From: Nitrospirota bacterium
GTDB lineage: Bacteria; Nitrospirota; Nitrospiria; Nitrospirales; Nitrospiraceae
Reading direction: 5' to 3'
NCBI GenBank assembly: GCA_020028595.1
Contig: JAIBHQ010000182.1
Span: 1-8,414, forward strand
Length of the DNA: 8,414 nt
Shown here: in pieces, positions 1 to 5,703 of the stretch
How positions within the stretch are numbered: the stretch's first letter is position 1
Layout of the letters: each line of letters begins with the position of its first letter
The notes under the pieces: generated by a model
Seen by the model: only the letters and a program-made list of their open reading frames with translations
Database searches by the model: none
Told to the model about the DNA's origin: nothing
Position numbers and translations under genes: made by a program

Positions 1-341
1 AGCCGGCTCTTCTGACCGGCGACGTCCAATCCTCCCTCAGTGGTCAATTCCTGCCGCCGTTCCGGCACCAGGGTGACGTAGTGCGGCTTGACCGTCAGTG
101 CGATCTTCACCATCGCGTCATCGGCGGCCATTTCCAGGTCCAGCCTGGTCTTGACGGTCTGACGCAGCAGCGTGAGGTCGCGGTCCTGGATGTGGCGGCG
201 GTCTTCCCGCAGATGGACGACGATGCTGTCCGCCCCGGCCAGCTCGGCCAGCATGGCGGCGGCCACGGGGTCCGGCTCGCTGCCACCCCGGGCCTGCCTG
301 AGGGTGGCAACATGGTCAACATTGATGCCGAGACGAGGCAT
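1..341 (-). CDS. pdxJ: Pyridoxine 5'-phosphate synthase PdxJ, N-terminal part (cut by window edge)
   Basis: PdxJ condenses 3-amino-2-oxopropyl phosphate with 1-deoxyxylulose 5-phosphate to give pyridoxine 5'-phosphate, the last ring-forming step of the DXP-dependent vitamin B6 route in the cytoplasm. Translation from the minus-strand ATG at 341-339 begins [20 protein letters not shown] and contains [18 protein letters not shown] and [11 protein letters not shown], all family signatures. By comparison with E. coli PdxJ, His43 and Glu70 match the catalytic His45 and Glu72. Only 113 codons are present of a protein usually near 240 residues, and the frame is open to the window edge. An AGGAG (plus-strand CTCCT at 353-357) lies 11 bases before the ATG and supports this start. 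The gene diverges from alaC and has its own candidate promoter. PLP made by this pathway serves AlaC and ThrC encoded nearby, although this adjacency need not be functional. No defect is seen in the visible part. Confidence 0.95.
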   Translation of the reverse strand, partial: MPRLGINVDHVATLRQARGGSEPDPVAAAMLAELAGADSIVVHLREDRRHIQDRDLTLLRQTVKTRLDLEMAADDAMVKIALTVKPHYVTLVPERRQELTTEGGLDVAGQKSR

Positions 342-423
342 GAGAACGTGAACTCCTGGAAAGTGGATGAGGCGGAAACCGGAAATGGAATCGAATGCGC
401 ACTTGCTTGCAATCGGTCAGTGC

Positions 424-452
424 ATTATTACAAAAACGTTCCCGGCAGGCAA
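424..452 (-). promoter_or_regulatory. Candidate sigma70-type promoter for pdxJ
   Basis: On the minus strand TTGCCT (452-447) is followed by a 17-base spacer and AATAAT (429-424). A TG one base before the -10 gives an extended -10 element. Transcription would start near 416 and give a leader of about 75 bases before the pdxJ ATG. Spacing and the extended -10 favour a real promoter; this is inferred from consensus only. Confidence 0.5.
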
Positions 453-522
453 GGACTCTCCGGACGTTCTGCAGGGCGCCGCAGGGCGATCATGCTGAAA
501 ATCGTCCAACCCCCGAAGAAAA

Positions 523-551
523 TTGACTGATTTGGCGCTCTGCATTAGAAT
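523..551 (+). promoter_or_regulatory. Candidate sigma70-type promoter for alaC
   Basis: TTGACT (523-528) and TAGAAT (546-551) are separated by exactly 17 bases and each differs from the consensus hexamer at one position. The surrounding sequence is AT-richer than the rest of the window. Transcription would start near 558, leaving an untranslated leader of about 95 bases before alaC. This is the best promoter match I found in the window, and it may also feed the downstream genes if transcription passes the palindromes at 1844-2043. Confidence 0.65.
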
Positions 552-643
552 GAAACCTTCCTTACACCAGGGTTTGAACGTGGGGCGAGGCGGTGCGTTC
601 CAGACTCCGTTCGTCCTGAAAGTTACGGAGAATTCAGCAGATA

Positions 644-649
644 GGCGAG
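644..649 (+). promoter_or_regulatory. Ribosome binding site deciding the alaC start
   Basis: GGCGAG ends six bases before the ATG at 656, a normal spacing. The in-frame TTG at 650 would directly abut this element and has no other well-placed one, so ATG 656 is preferred. Confidence 0.5.
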
Positions 650-655
650 TTGACG

Positions 656-1843
656 ATGATTGACACATTCTACCGGATCAAGCGGTTGCCGCCGTACGTG
701 TTTGCGCAGGTCCAGGCGTTGAAATTGGACGCGCGTCATCGCGGCGAGGACATCATCGATTTCGGCATGGGGAATCCCGACCAGCCGACGCCGGACCATA
801 TCGTGAAAAAATTGATCGAGGTCGCGAGCAATCCGAAAAATCACCGCTACTCCGCGTCGCGCGGCATCACGAAGCTCCGCCATGCGATCACCGGCTGGTA
901 CAAGCGGCGTTACGACGTGGATCTGGATCCGGAGACGGAAGCGATCGTCACCATCGGATCGAAGGAAGGGATCGCGCATCTGGCGCTGGCCATGATCGGG
1001 CCGGGCGACGTCGTGCTCACGCCGACGCCGACCTATCCCATCCACATGTACAGCGTGATCATCGCCGGCGGCGACGTGCGCGGCGTCGAATTGCGCCAGG
1101 ACAGCGACTTTTTCGAGGATCTGACACGGGCGTACAAGCAGACGCTGCCGAGGCCGCGCGTGCTGATCATCAACTTTCCGCACAATCCGACGACGGCGGT
1201 GGTGGATTTGGAGTTTTTCAAAAAGATCGTGGCGTTCGCCAAGGAGCACAACGTCATCGTGGTCCACGATCTGGCCTACGCGGACATCGTGTTCGACGGC
1301 TATCGGGCGCCGAGCCTGCTGCAAGTCCCGGAGGCCAAGGACATCGGCGTGGAGTTTTACACGCTCTCGAAGAGCTACAATATGCCGGGCTGGCGCGTGG
1401 GCTTTTGCGTCGGCAACCGCGAGGTGATCGGCGCGCTGGCCAAGATCAAGAGTTATCTGGACTACGGCATTTTTCAGCCGGTCCAGATTGCGAGCATCAT
1501 CGCGCTGAACGGGCCGCAGGATTGCGTGAAGGAAACGGTCGCCCGCTATCAGGGGCGCCGCGACGTGCTGGTGGACGGGCTGAACCGGGTCGGATGGGCG
1601 GTCGACAAGCCGCGGGCCACGATGTTCGTGTGGGCCAGAATTCCCCCGCCGTTTCGCGGGATGGGCTCGCTCGAATTCTCGAAGCTGCTGCTGAAAGAGG
1701 CGAAGGTGGCCGTCTCGCCGGGGATCGGCTTCGGCGAAGGCGGGGATGAGTATGTGCGGTTCGGATTGGTCGAAAACGAGCACCGGACCAGGCAGGCCGT
1801 GCGGGGCATCAAGAAGGCGTTGAAGCTGGAGGGGCCGGAGTGA
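656..1843 (+). CDS. alaC: Glutamate-pyruvate aminotransferase AlaC (class I/II PLP enzyme)
   Basis: This is a cytosolic PLP-dependent aminotransferase that most likely interconverts pyruvate plus glutamate and alanine plus 2-oxoglutarate. The 395-residue protein follows E. coli AlaC closely through its length: [10 protein letters not shown] at the start, [27 protein letters not shown], then the active site. The PLP-binding lysine is Lys239 in [15 protein letters not shown]; Asn177, Asp205 and Tyr208 are the expected cofactor contacts, and Arg368 in YVRFGLVEN is the carboxylate-binding arginine. Length is normal for the family and no lesion is seen. ATG 656 is chosen over an in-frame TTG at 650 because of ribosome binding site spacing. 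It is the first plus-strand gene after the divergent promoters and is separated from hom by a 376-base gap. Related enzymes of this subgroup can have aspartate or other activities, so the exact substrate is inferred. Confidence 0.9.
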   Translation: MIDTFYRIKRLPPYVFAQVQALKLDARHRGEDIIDFGMGNPDQPTPDHIVKKLIEVASNPKNHRYSASRGITKLRHAITGWYKRRYDVDLDPETEAIVTIGSKEGIAHLALAMIGPGDVVLTPTPTYPIHMYSVIIAGGDVRGVELRQDSDFFEDLTRAYKQTLPRPRVLIINFPHNPTTAVVDLEFFKKIVAFAKEHNVIVVHDLAYADIVFDGYRAPSLLQVPEAKDIGVEFYTLSKSYNMPGWRVGFCVGNREVIGALAKIKSYLDYGIFQPVQIASIIALNGPQDCVKETVARYQGRRDVLVDGLNRVGWAVDKPRATMFVWARIPPPFRGMGSLEFSKLLLKEAKVAVSPGIGFGEGGDEYVRFGLVENEHRTRQAVRGIKKALKLEGPE

Positions 1844-1941
1844 CGCGGGTCTCGGTCGGGTGCTCCTTGTGCTCGCAGAGGGCGCACGATCGGAATGTGC
1901 TCCCTCGATGCGCGCAGTTCGGAGCACCCGACCGACCCGCG
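1844..1941. repeat. Long imperfect palindrome, copy 1
   Basis: The sequence directly after the alaC stop can fold into one long interrupted hairpin. The arms include a perfect 15-base inverted repeat, 1852-1866 against 1921-1935 (right arm GGAGCACCCGACCGA), extended outward by CGCGGG (1844-1849) and CCCGCG (1936-1941) with a two-base bulge. The inner stem is 1878-1887 with 1897-1906, ten pairs with one mismatch, closed by a nine-base loop. There is no T-run after it, so it is not a classical intrinsic terminator. It resembles a REP- or MITE-like intergenic palindrome and has a diverged sister at 1966-2043. Confidence 0.7.
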
Positions 1942-1965
1942 GGGAGAACTATAAGCAGGGTGGTC

Positions 1966-2043
1966 GCCCGTCCGCCCTTGTGCTCGTGCAGCCCGCACAC
2001 TCGGAAGGTGCTCGCTGGACACGCGCACGGCGGGCATCCGGGC
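1966..2043. repeat. Long imperfect palindrome, copy 2
   Basis: This is a sister of the palindrome at 1844-1941. Bases 1977-2026 align without gaps to 1866-1915 at about 38 of 50 positions, an offset of 111. It also folds on itself: GCCCG (1966-1970) faces CGGGC (2039-2043), and the inner arms ending in CGCAC and starting GTGCTCG enclose a nine-base loop containing TCGGAA. Two inner base pairs are swapped relative to copy 1 (G-C to C-G), so pairing is kept while the bases differ. The following 2044-2127 contains no element I can name apart from the ribosome binding site of the hom leader frame. Confidence 0.6.
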
Positions 2044-2127
2044 TCCGTCATCCAGCAGGCTGCGTAGGGCGTATATGCCGGCGAGTAACGTGCAAGCGGC
2101 GATTGTGAGATCAGGAGTCATTCGATC

Positions 2128-2223
2128 GTGAAACAAAGGATCGGCGTCGGAGTGATCGGGCTTGAAACGGTCGATACCGGCGTGGCCAATTTCTTTTTCG
2201 AAGGTGTCGGAGTGATTCAATGA
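2128..2223 (+). CDS. 31-codon leader ORF, decayed duplicate of the hom N-terminus
   Basis: A GTG-started frame of 31 codons runs from 2128 to a TGA at 2221-2223 that overlaps the hom ATG as ATGA. It has a good AGGAG (2113-2117) ten bases upstream. The peptide starts MKQRIGVGVIGLETVDTGVA, against MKSKIGVGLIGFGTVGTGVA in Hom. The second and third glycines of the dinucleotide-binding GxGxxG (Hom Gly13 and Gly16) are Glu and Asp here, so it could not bind NAD(P) in the usual way even as a fragment. If translated, it would couple ribosome flow into hom. It has no run of Thr or Ile codons and no room for a terminator, which argues against a classical attenuator. It may equally be an untranslated relic. 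Confidence refers to real translation. Confidence 0.4.
   Translation: MKQRIGVGVIGLETVDTGVANFFFEGVGVIQ
2209..2212 (+). promoter_or_regulatory. Ribosome binding site of hom
   Basis: GGAG sits seven bases before the hom ATG at 2220 and lies inside the last codons of the overlapping leader frame. It supports this ATG and allows either direct initiation or reinitiation after the leader stop. Confidence 0.6.
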
Positions 2224-3464
2224 AGTCCAAAATCGGCGTCGGTCTGATCGGGTTCGGAACGGTCGGCACCGGCGTCGCCAAAATATTGCTGGGCAGCGGG
2301 GCGCTGATCAAGCGGCGCACCGGCGTGCCGATCGAGCTCGTGCGCGTGGCTGATCTGGACCTGACGCGCGATCGCGGCGTCACGCTGCCGGCGGGCGTGC
2401 TCATCAACGACGCGAAGGCGCTGATCGACGATCCGGCGGTTGATATCGTCATCGAGTTGATCGGCGGCTACGACGCGGCCAAGCGGGTGATTCTGGACGC
2501 CCTGGCCAAGGGCAAGCCGGTCGTCACGGCCAACAAAGCCCTGCTGGCCGTCCATGGGGAGGAAATCTTCGAGGCCGCCGCGCGGCATAAAGTGGATCTC
2601 GGCTTCGAGGCCAGCGTCGGCGGGGGCATCCCGGTGATCCGCGCCCTCACGGAAGGGCTCGCGGCCAACACCATCTTATCGCTGTACGGCATCATCAACG
2701 GGACCTCGAACTACATCCTGAGGGCGGACCCGGCGTTCGATGTGGCCGGCGTCGATTCGGCGCACAAGCTGGCGATCATGGTGAGTCTCGCCTACGGCAC
2801 GCCGGTCAACGTGAAGGATATTTACACGGAGGGGATCACCCGCATCACGCCGGTGGACATCTCCTATGCCGAGGAGTTCGGGTACACGATCAAGCTGCTG
2901 GGGATCGCGAAATCCCTCGACGGTGAAATTGAAGCGCGCGTCCATCCGACCATGGTGCCATCGGCCTCACCGATTGCCCAGGTCGAGGGCGTGTACAACG
3001 CCATTCAATTGGTCGGAGACGCGGTGGGCGACATCGTGCTCTATGGCCAGGGGGCCGGGTCCATGCCGACGGGCAGCGCGGTGGTCAGCGACGTGATCGC
3101 CATCGCGCGCAATCTGCTGCGCGACGCGGCGGGCCGCGTGCCGCCCGCGTCGTTCCAGCAGGATCAGCGCCGGCCGCTGCGCATCCGGCCGATGGAGGAG
3201 ATTCTCTCGCAATACTATATGCGATTCATGGTCCTCGACCGTCCGGGCGTCCTGTCGCAGATCGCCGGCGTGCTGGGGCGGCACAACATCAGCATCGCGT
3301 CGGTGATCCAGCAGGGCCGCAAGGAAGGACAGACCGTGCCCGTCGTGATCATGACGCACACGTCGCGCGAGCGCGACGTGCAGGCCGCGCTTCGTGACAT
3401 CGACAACATGGCGTTCATTTCCGAGCCCACCACGTTGATCCGCGTCGAGGGACACGACGAGTAA
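2220..3464 (+). CDS. hom: Homoserine dehydrogenase with C-terminal ACT domain; internal deletion
   Basis: The family reduces aspartate 4-semialdehyde to homoserine with NAD(P)H in the threonine and methionine branch. The N-terminal Rossmann domain (about 1-130) shows IGVGLIGFGTVGTG and TANKALLA with Lys106, the counterpart of yeast Lys117. The catalytic domain shows FEASVGGGIPVI, GIINGTSNYIL, ADPAFDVAGVDSAHK, GAGSMPTGSAVVSD. Asp174, Asp179 and Lys183 match yeast Asp214, Asp219 and Lys223. An ACT domain (about 334-410, MVLDRPGVLSQIAGVL) suggests feedback control, usually by threonine. The protein is 414 residues where about 430-437 is usual: NYIL (164-167) joins ADP (169-171) through a single Arg168, whereas relatives have about 24 residues there ending in GYAE. 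The glutamate matching yeast Glu208 is therefore absent. The frame is intact. Family assignment is firm; activity is doubtful. hom is the first of five closely spaced genes. Confidence 0.92.
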   Translation: MKSKIGVGLIGFGTVGTGVAKILLGSGALIKRRTGVPIELVRVADLDLTRDRGVTLPAGVLINDAKALIDDPAVDIVIELIGGYDAAKRVILDALAKGKPVVTANKALLAVHGEEIFEAAARHKVDLGFEASVGGGIPVIRALTEGLAANTILSLYGIINGTSNYILRADPAFDVAGVDSAHKLAIMVSLAYGTPVNVKDIYTEGITRITPVDISYAEEFGYTIKLLGIAKSLDGEIEARVHPTMVPSASPIAQVEGVYNAIQLVGDAVGDIVLYGQGAGSMPTGSAVVSDVIAIARNLLRDAAGRVPPASFQQDQRRPLRIRPMEEILSQYYMRFMVLDRPGVLSQIAGVLGRHNISIASVIQQGRKEGQTVPVVIMTHTSRERDVQAALRDIDNMAFISEPTTLIRVEGHDE

Positions 3465-3468
3465 TTCC

Positions 3469-3519
3469 ATGCACCTCGAGCGGTTTCTTCCGAGCTGTCC
3501 GGTCCGGTGTCGCCCATGA
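3469..3519 (+). CDS. Possible 16-codon ORF bridging hom and thrC
   Basis: An ATG four bases after the hom stop opens a 16-codon frame (MHLERFLPSCPVRCRP) that ends in a TGA overlapping the preferred thrC ATG at 3516. There is no strong ribosome binding site before it or before thrC, so a ribosome leaving hom could reinitiate here and be delivered to thrC. The peptide has no recognisable feature. Chance is a real alternative for a frame this short. Confidence 0.2.
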   Translation: MHLERFLPSCPVRCRP

Positions 3520-4574
3520 TGCGTTGGCGCGGCGTCATCGACGAGTATCGAAAGTTTTTGCCCGTGACCGAACGGACACCGGTCGTCACGCTCGGTGAAG
3601 GCAATACGCCGTTGATCAAGGCGGCCCGCCTGGCGGCGAAGATTGCGCCCGGGATTGAATTGTATGTGAAGTTTGAAGGCGCCAATCCGACCGGCTCCTT
3701 CAAGGACCGGGGCATGACGGTGGCGATGTCGAAGGCGCTCGAGTCCGGCGCGAAGGCGGTGATTTGCGCCTCGACCGGCAATACGTCCGCGTCGGCGGCA
3801 GCCTATGGGGCCCATGCGGGCCTGGCGGTGTACGTGCTCATCCCGGCGGGCAAGATCGCGCTGGGCAAGCTGTCGCAGGCCATGATGCATCGGGCGACCG
3901 TGATTCAGATCGAAGGCAATTTCGATCAGGCCCTCACGATCGTGAAGGAGCTGGCGGCGACGCACAAGATCGAGCTGGTCAATTCGCTCAATCCGTTCCG
4001 GATCGAAGGGCAAAAGACGGCGGCGTTCGAAGTGTGCGACCAGTTGGGCGGCGCGCCGGCGCTGCACGTGCTGCCGGTCGGCAACGCGGGCAACATTACG
4101 GCCTACTGGCGCGGATACAAGGAGTACCGCGCCGCGGGACAGATCCAGCGGCTGCCGCGCATGATGGGGTTCCAGGCGGCGGGCGCCGCGCCGATCGTGC
4201 TGGGCCGCGTGGTGGAGGATCCGCAAACGGTGGCCACGGCCATTCGAATCGGCAACCCGGCCAGCTGGCAGGCGGCCCTGGAGGCGGTCAAGGAATCTTC
4301 AGGGAAGATCGACATGGTGACGGATCAGGAAATTCTCCACGCCTACAGCCTGGTGGCGGCGGAGGAAGGCGTGTTCTGCGAGCCGGCGTCGGCGGCCGCG
4401 GTAGCCGGCGTGATCAAGCTGCGCGAGCAAGGCGCGTTGAAAGAAGGCGACACGGTGGTGTGCACCTTGACGGGGCATGGCTTGAAGGACGCGGACACGG
4501 CCATCAGCGTGTCCAAGCAGCCGGTGACGGTCAAAGCCAGCCGCGATGCGGTGGCGCGGTTGCTAAGTTTATAA
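3516..4574 (+). CDS. thrC: Threonine synthase
   Basis: ThrC is a PLP enzyme that converts O-phosphohomoserine to threonine and phosphate, the last step of the branch. The fold-type II signatures are clear: NPTGSFKDRGM with the PLP-binding Lys63, STGNTSAS at 86-93, the phosphate-binding GNAGN at 189-193, and TGHGLKD beginning near 320. At 352 residues it has the short form found in many bacteria, such as actinobacterial ThrC, and appears complete. The start is uncertain: GTG 3507, ATG 3516 and ATG 3519 are all in frame and none has a strong ribosome binding site. ATG 3516 or 3519 fits the usual beginning (MRWRGVIDEYRKFLPVT). It lies 51 bases after hom and 19 before the apgM-like gene. It needs phosphohomoserine, and no classical thrB is present here, which bears on the role of the next gene. 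Confidence 0.95.
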   Translation: MMRWRGVIDEYRKFLPVTERTPVVTLGEGNTPLIKAARLAAKIAPGIELYVKFEGANPTGSFKDRGMTVAMSKALESGAKAVICASTGNTSASAAAYGAHAGLAVYVLIPAGKIALGKLSQAMMHRATVIQIEGNFDQALTIVKELAATHKIELVNSLNPFRIEGQKTAAFEVCDQLGGAPALHVLPVGNAGNITAYWRGYKEYRAAGQIQRLPRMMGFQAAGAAPIVLGRVVEDPQTVATAIRIGNPASWQAALEAVKESSGKIDMVTDQEILHAYSLVAAEEGVFCEPASAAAVAGVIKLREQGALKEGDTVVCTLTGHGLKDADTAISVSKQPVTVKASRDAVARLLSL

Positions 4575-4593
4575 AGGGAATTCCGACGCACGA

Positions 4594-5694
4594 ATGAAAT
4601 ACATCGTTCTGCACGGTGACGGACTGGCCGGTGGGCCGCGGAAGGAATTGGGAGGAAAATCGCCGCTGGAGGCCGCGGCCACGCCCAACATGGATGCCGT
4701 GGCAGGTCACGGGGAGATGGGTGTTGCGGTGGTGTCCGCCGACGGGCCTTTCGTGACCAGCGGGATGGTCCAGACGGCGGTGCTCGGGTACGACCCGCGC
4801 AAGCTCTATCCGGGCCCGGCGCCGTTGGAAGCCGCGAGTCTGGGCGTGACGGTCGGCGAACACGACGTCGTGTACCGGTGCAGCATGGTGACCTTGCGGG
4901 GCGCGGCGGCAGGCGGGGATGCCTACAGCGATATCAAAAAGCTCGCGGCGCCGGTGACCGTGGAAGGGGAAGCCGAACGCCTGGAGCGGGAAGAGGCGCG
5001 CGACCTGCTGGAGGCCGTCAACGAACAGCTCGGCTCGGAGACGATCCAGTTTTATCCGGGCAGCGGCTCCCGGCATTTGATGGTGTGGGTCGGCGGCAAG
5101 CTGCGGGCGGTCTGCCTCGATCCGCGCGAGGGAGCGGGCCGTCCGATCGGCGACTGCCTGCCGACGGGGGACGGGGCGGAGATGCTGCGGAAACTGATGG
5201 ACGCATCGCTGGTGATTCTGCGCGATCATCCGGTCAACGACCAGCGGCGCGAAGACGGCCGCAAGCCGATCCATTGCCTCTGGCTGTGGGGGCAGGGACG
5301 GGCATCGCGGTGGCCGAGTTTTGCGGAGCGACACCATGTGTCGGGCACCGTCGTGGCGACGAACGACGTGCGCCGCGGCATCGGCATCTGCGCCGGCCTC
5401 GGCGCCATCGAGCCGTCCGACGTGACCGCCGCCGACGGATCGGATTTTCTGAGCCGCGGGCAGGCGGCGTTGCGCGAGCTGGGCAAAAAGGATTTTGTCT
5501 ACGTGCATGCCGAGATGCCGGTCGGCCTTGCCAGGGGGGACGCGAAAGCCGCGATGAAGATTGTGGAGGAATTCGACAAGCAGATCGTCGGGACGCTGAT
5601 CAACGGGCTGGCCACAATGGGGCCGTTTCGTCCCGTCAAGGACGGCGTGCGGGATGCGACCAGGTTGTCGGCGAAGCTGCTGACTCAGGGATGA
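4594..5694 (+). CDS. ApgM-family protein, candidate non-orthologous homoserine kinase (degenerate active site)
   Basis: The protein belongs to the archaeal-type, cofactor-independent phosphoglycerate mutase family of the alkaline phosphatase superfamily. Members clustered with hom, thrC and lysC are catalogued as proposed homoserine kinases (TIGR02535), and this context is exactly that. Family features include MKYIVLHGDG with Asp9, ELGGKSPLEAAATPNMD, LGYDP, APLEAASLGVTVGEHDVVYR, RHLMVWVGG, HPVNDQRREDGRKP, LWLWGQG and DFVYVHAEMP. Ser56 aligns with the usual nucleophile, but the motif GSDVANLS reads TSGMVQTA. The usual DEAGH metal motif is replaced by VGLAR (310-314), and after GPFR (343-346) the DHPTP and HT segment is missing. 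The length is 366 residues rather than about 395-410. The frame is uninterrupted and the neighbours are closely spaced. It could be a divergent kinase, a non-catalytic relative, or a decaying gene. The ribosome binding site is weak (AGGGA at 4575-4579, 14 bases away). Confidence 0.8.
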   Translation: MKYIVLHGDGLAGGPRKELGGKSPLEAAATPNMDAVAGHGEMGVAVVSADGPFVTSGMVQTAVLGYDPRKLYPGPAPLEAASLGVTVGEHDVVYRCSMVTLRGAAAGGDAYSDIKKLAAPVTVEGEAERLEREEARDLLEAVNEQLGSETIQFYPGSGSRHLMVWVGGKLRAVCLDPREGAGRPIGDCLPTGDGAEMLRKLMDASLVILRDHPVNDQRREDGRKPIHCLWLWGQGRASRWPSFAERHHVSGTVVATNDVRRGIGICAGLGAIEPSDVTAADGSDFLSRGQAALRELGKKDFVYVHAEMPVGLARGDAKAAMKIVEEFDKQIVGTLINGLATMGPFRPVKDGVRDATRLSAKLLTQG

Positions 5695-5703
5695 CCATCG
5701 CCC

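Larger units (their letters stand above)
342..655. other. Divergent intergenic region pdxJ / alaC
   Basis: This 314-base gap separates two divergent genes. It holds one good promoter candidate for each direction, described separately, with about 70 bases between their facing -35 elements. The inferred leaders are roughly 75 bases (pdxJ) and 95 bases (alaC). In the alaC leader CTCCGT (605-610) can pair with ACGGAG (625-630) across a 14-base loop; this is too short to call a riboswitch. The direct repeat GCAGGGCG occurs twice near 478-490 with no obvious meaning. I see no credible gene in any frame here. Confidence 0.6.
2114..2279 (+). repeat. Tandem duplication of the hom ribosome binding site and 5' coding end
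   Basis: Copy A begins with GGAGTCATTC at 2114-2123 and copy B with GGAGTGATTC at 2209-2218, identical at nine of ten bases. Each is followed by a start codon (GTG 2128, ATG 2220) and a closely similar coding stretch. The first 60 bases after the two starts match at 45 positions by my count, and identity fades after codon 20. The coding copies lie 92 bases apart, which is not a multiple of three, so copy A cannot be an in-frame extension of hom. Confidence 0.75.

Noticed and set aside
650..655. TTG at 650 as the alaC start
   Set aside because: The only nearby ribosome binding element (644-649) directly abuts it, whereas ATG 656 has normal spacing.
623..1927. Long open frame of 434 codons on the minus strand opposite alaC
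   Set aside because: It lies antisense to a clearly conserved aminotransferase, is rich in Arg, His and Asp as expected from reverse reading of high-GC codons, and shows no family motif.
1844..1941. The first palindrome as an intrinsic terminator of alaC
   Set aside because: The right arm is followed by a GC- and purine-rich sequence with no T-run, so it does not fit an intrinsic terminator, though an effect on transcription is not excluded.
1950..1955. TATAAG between the palindromes as a -10 element for hom
   Set aside because: No acceptable -35 hexamer lies at 16-18 bases upstream and there is no extended -10. TATATG at 2072-2077 fails for the same reason.
1549..2220. Minus-strand frame of 223 codons with a repeated CEHK/LHEHK-like segment, covering the alaC-hom gap
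   Set aside because: The repeated peptide segment is explained by the two palindromes read in reverse, and the rest overlaps alaC antisense. No ribosome binding site or conserved protein is seen.
2128..2223. The hom leader frame as a threonine/isoleucine attenuator
   Set aside because: Thr and Ile codons are few and scattered, and the frame ends on the hom start, leaving no room for competing hairpins and a terminator.
2967..4226. Minus-strand open frame of 419 codons across hom and thrC
   Set aside because: It runs across two well-supported plus-strand genes and has the same low-complexity Arg/His/Gly composition. It is a GC-driven shadow.
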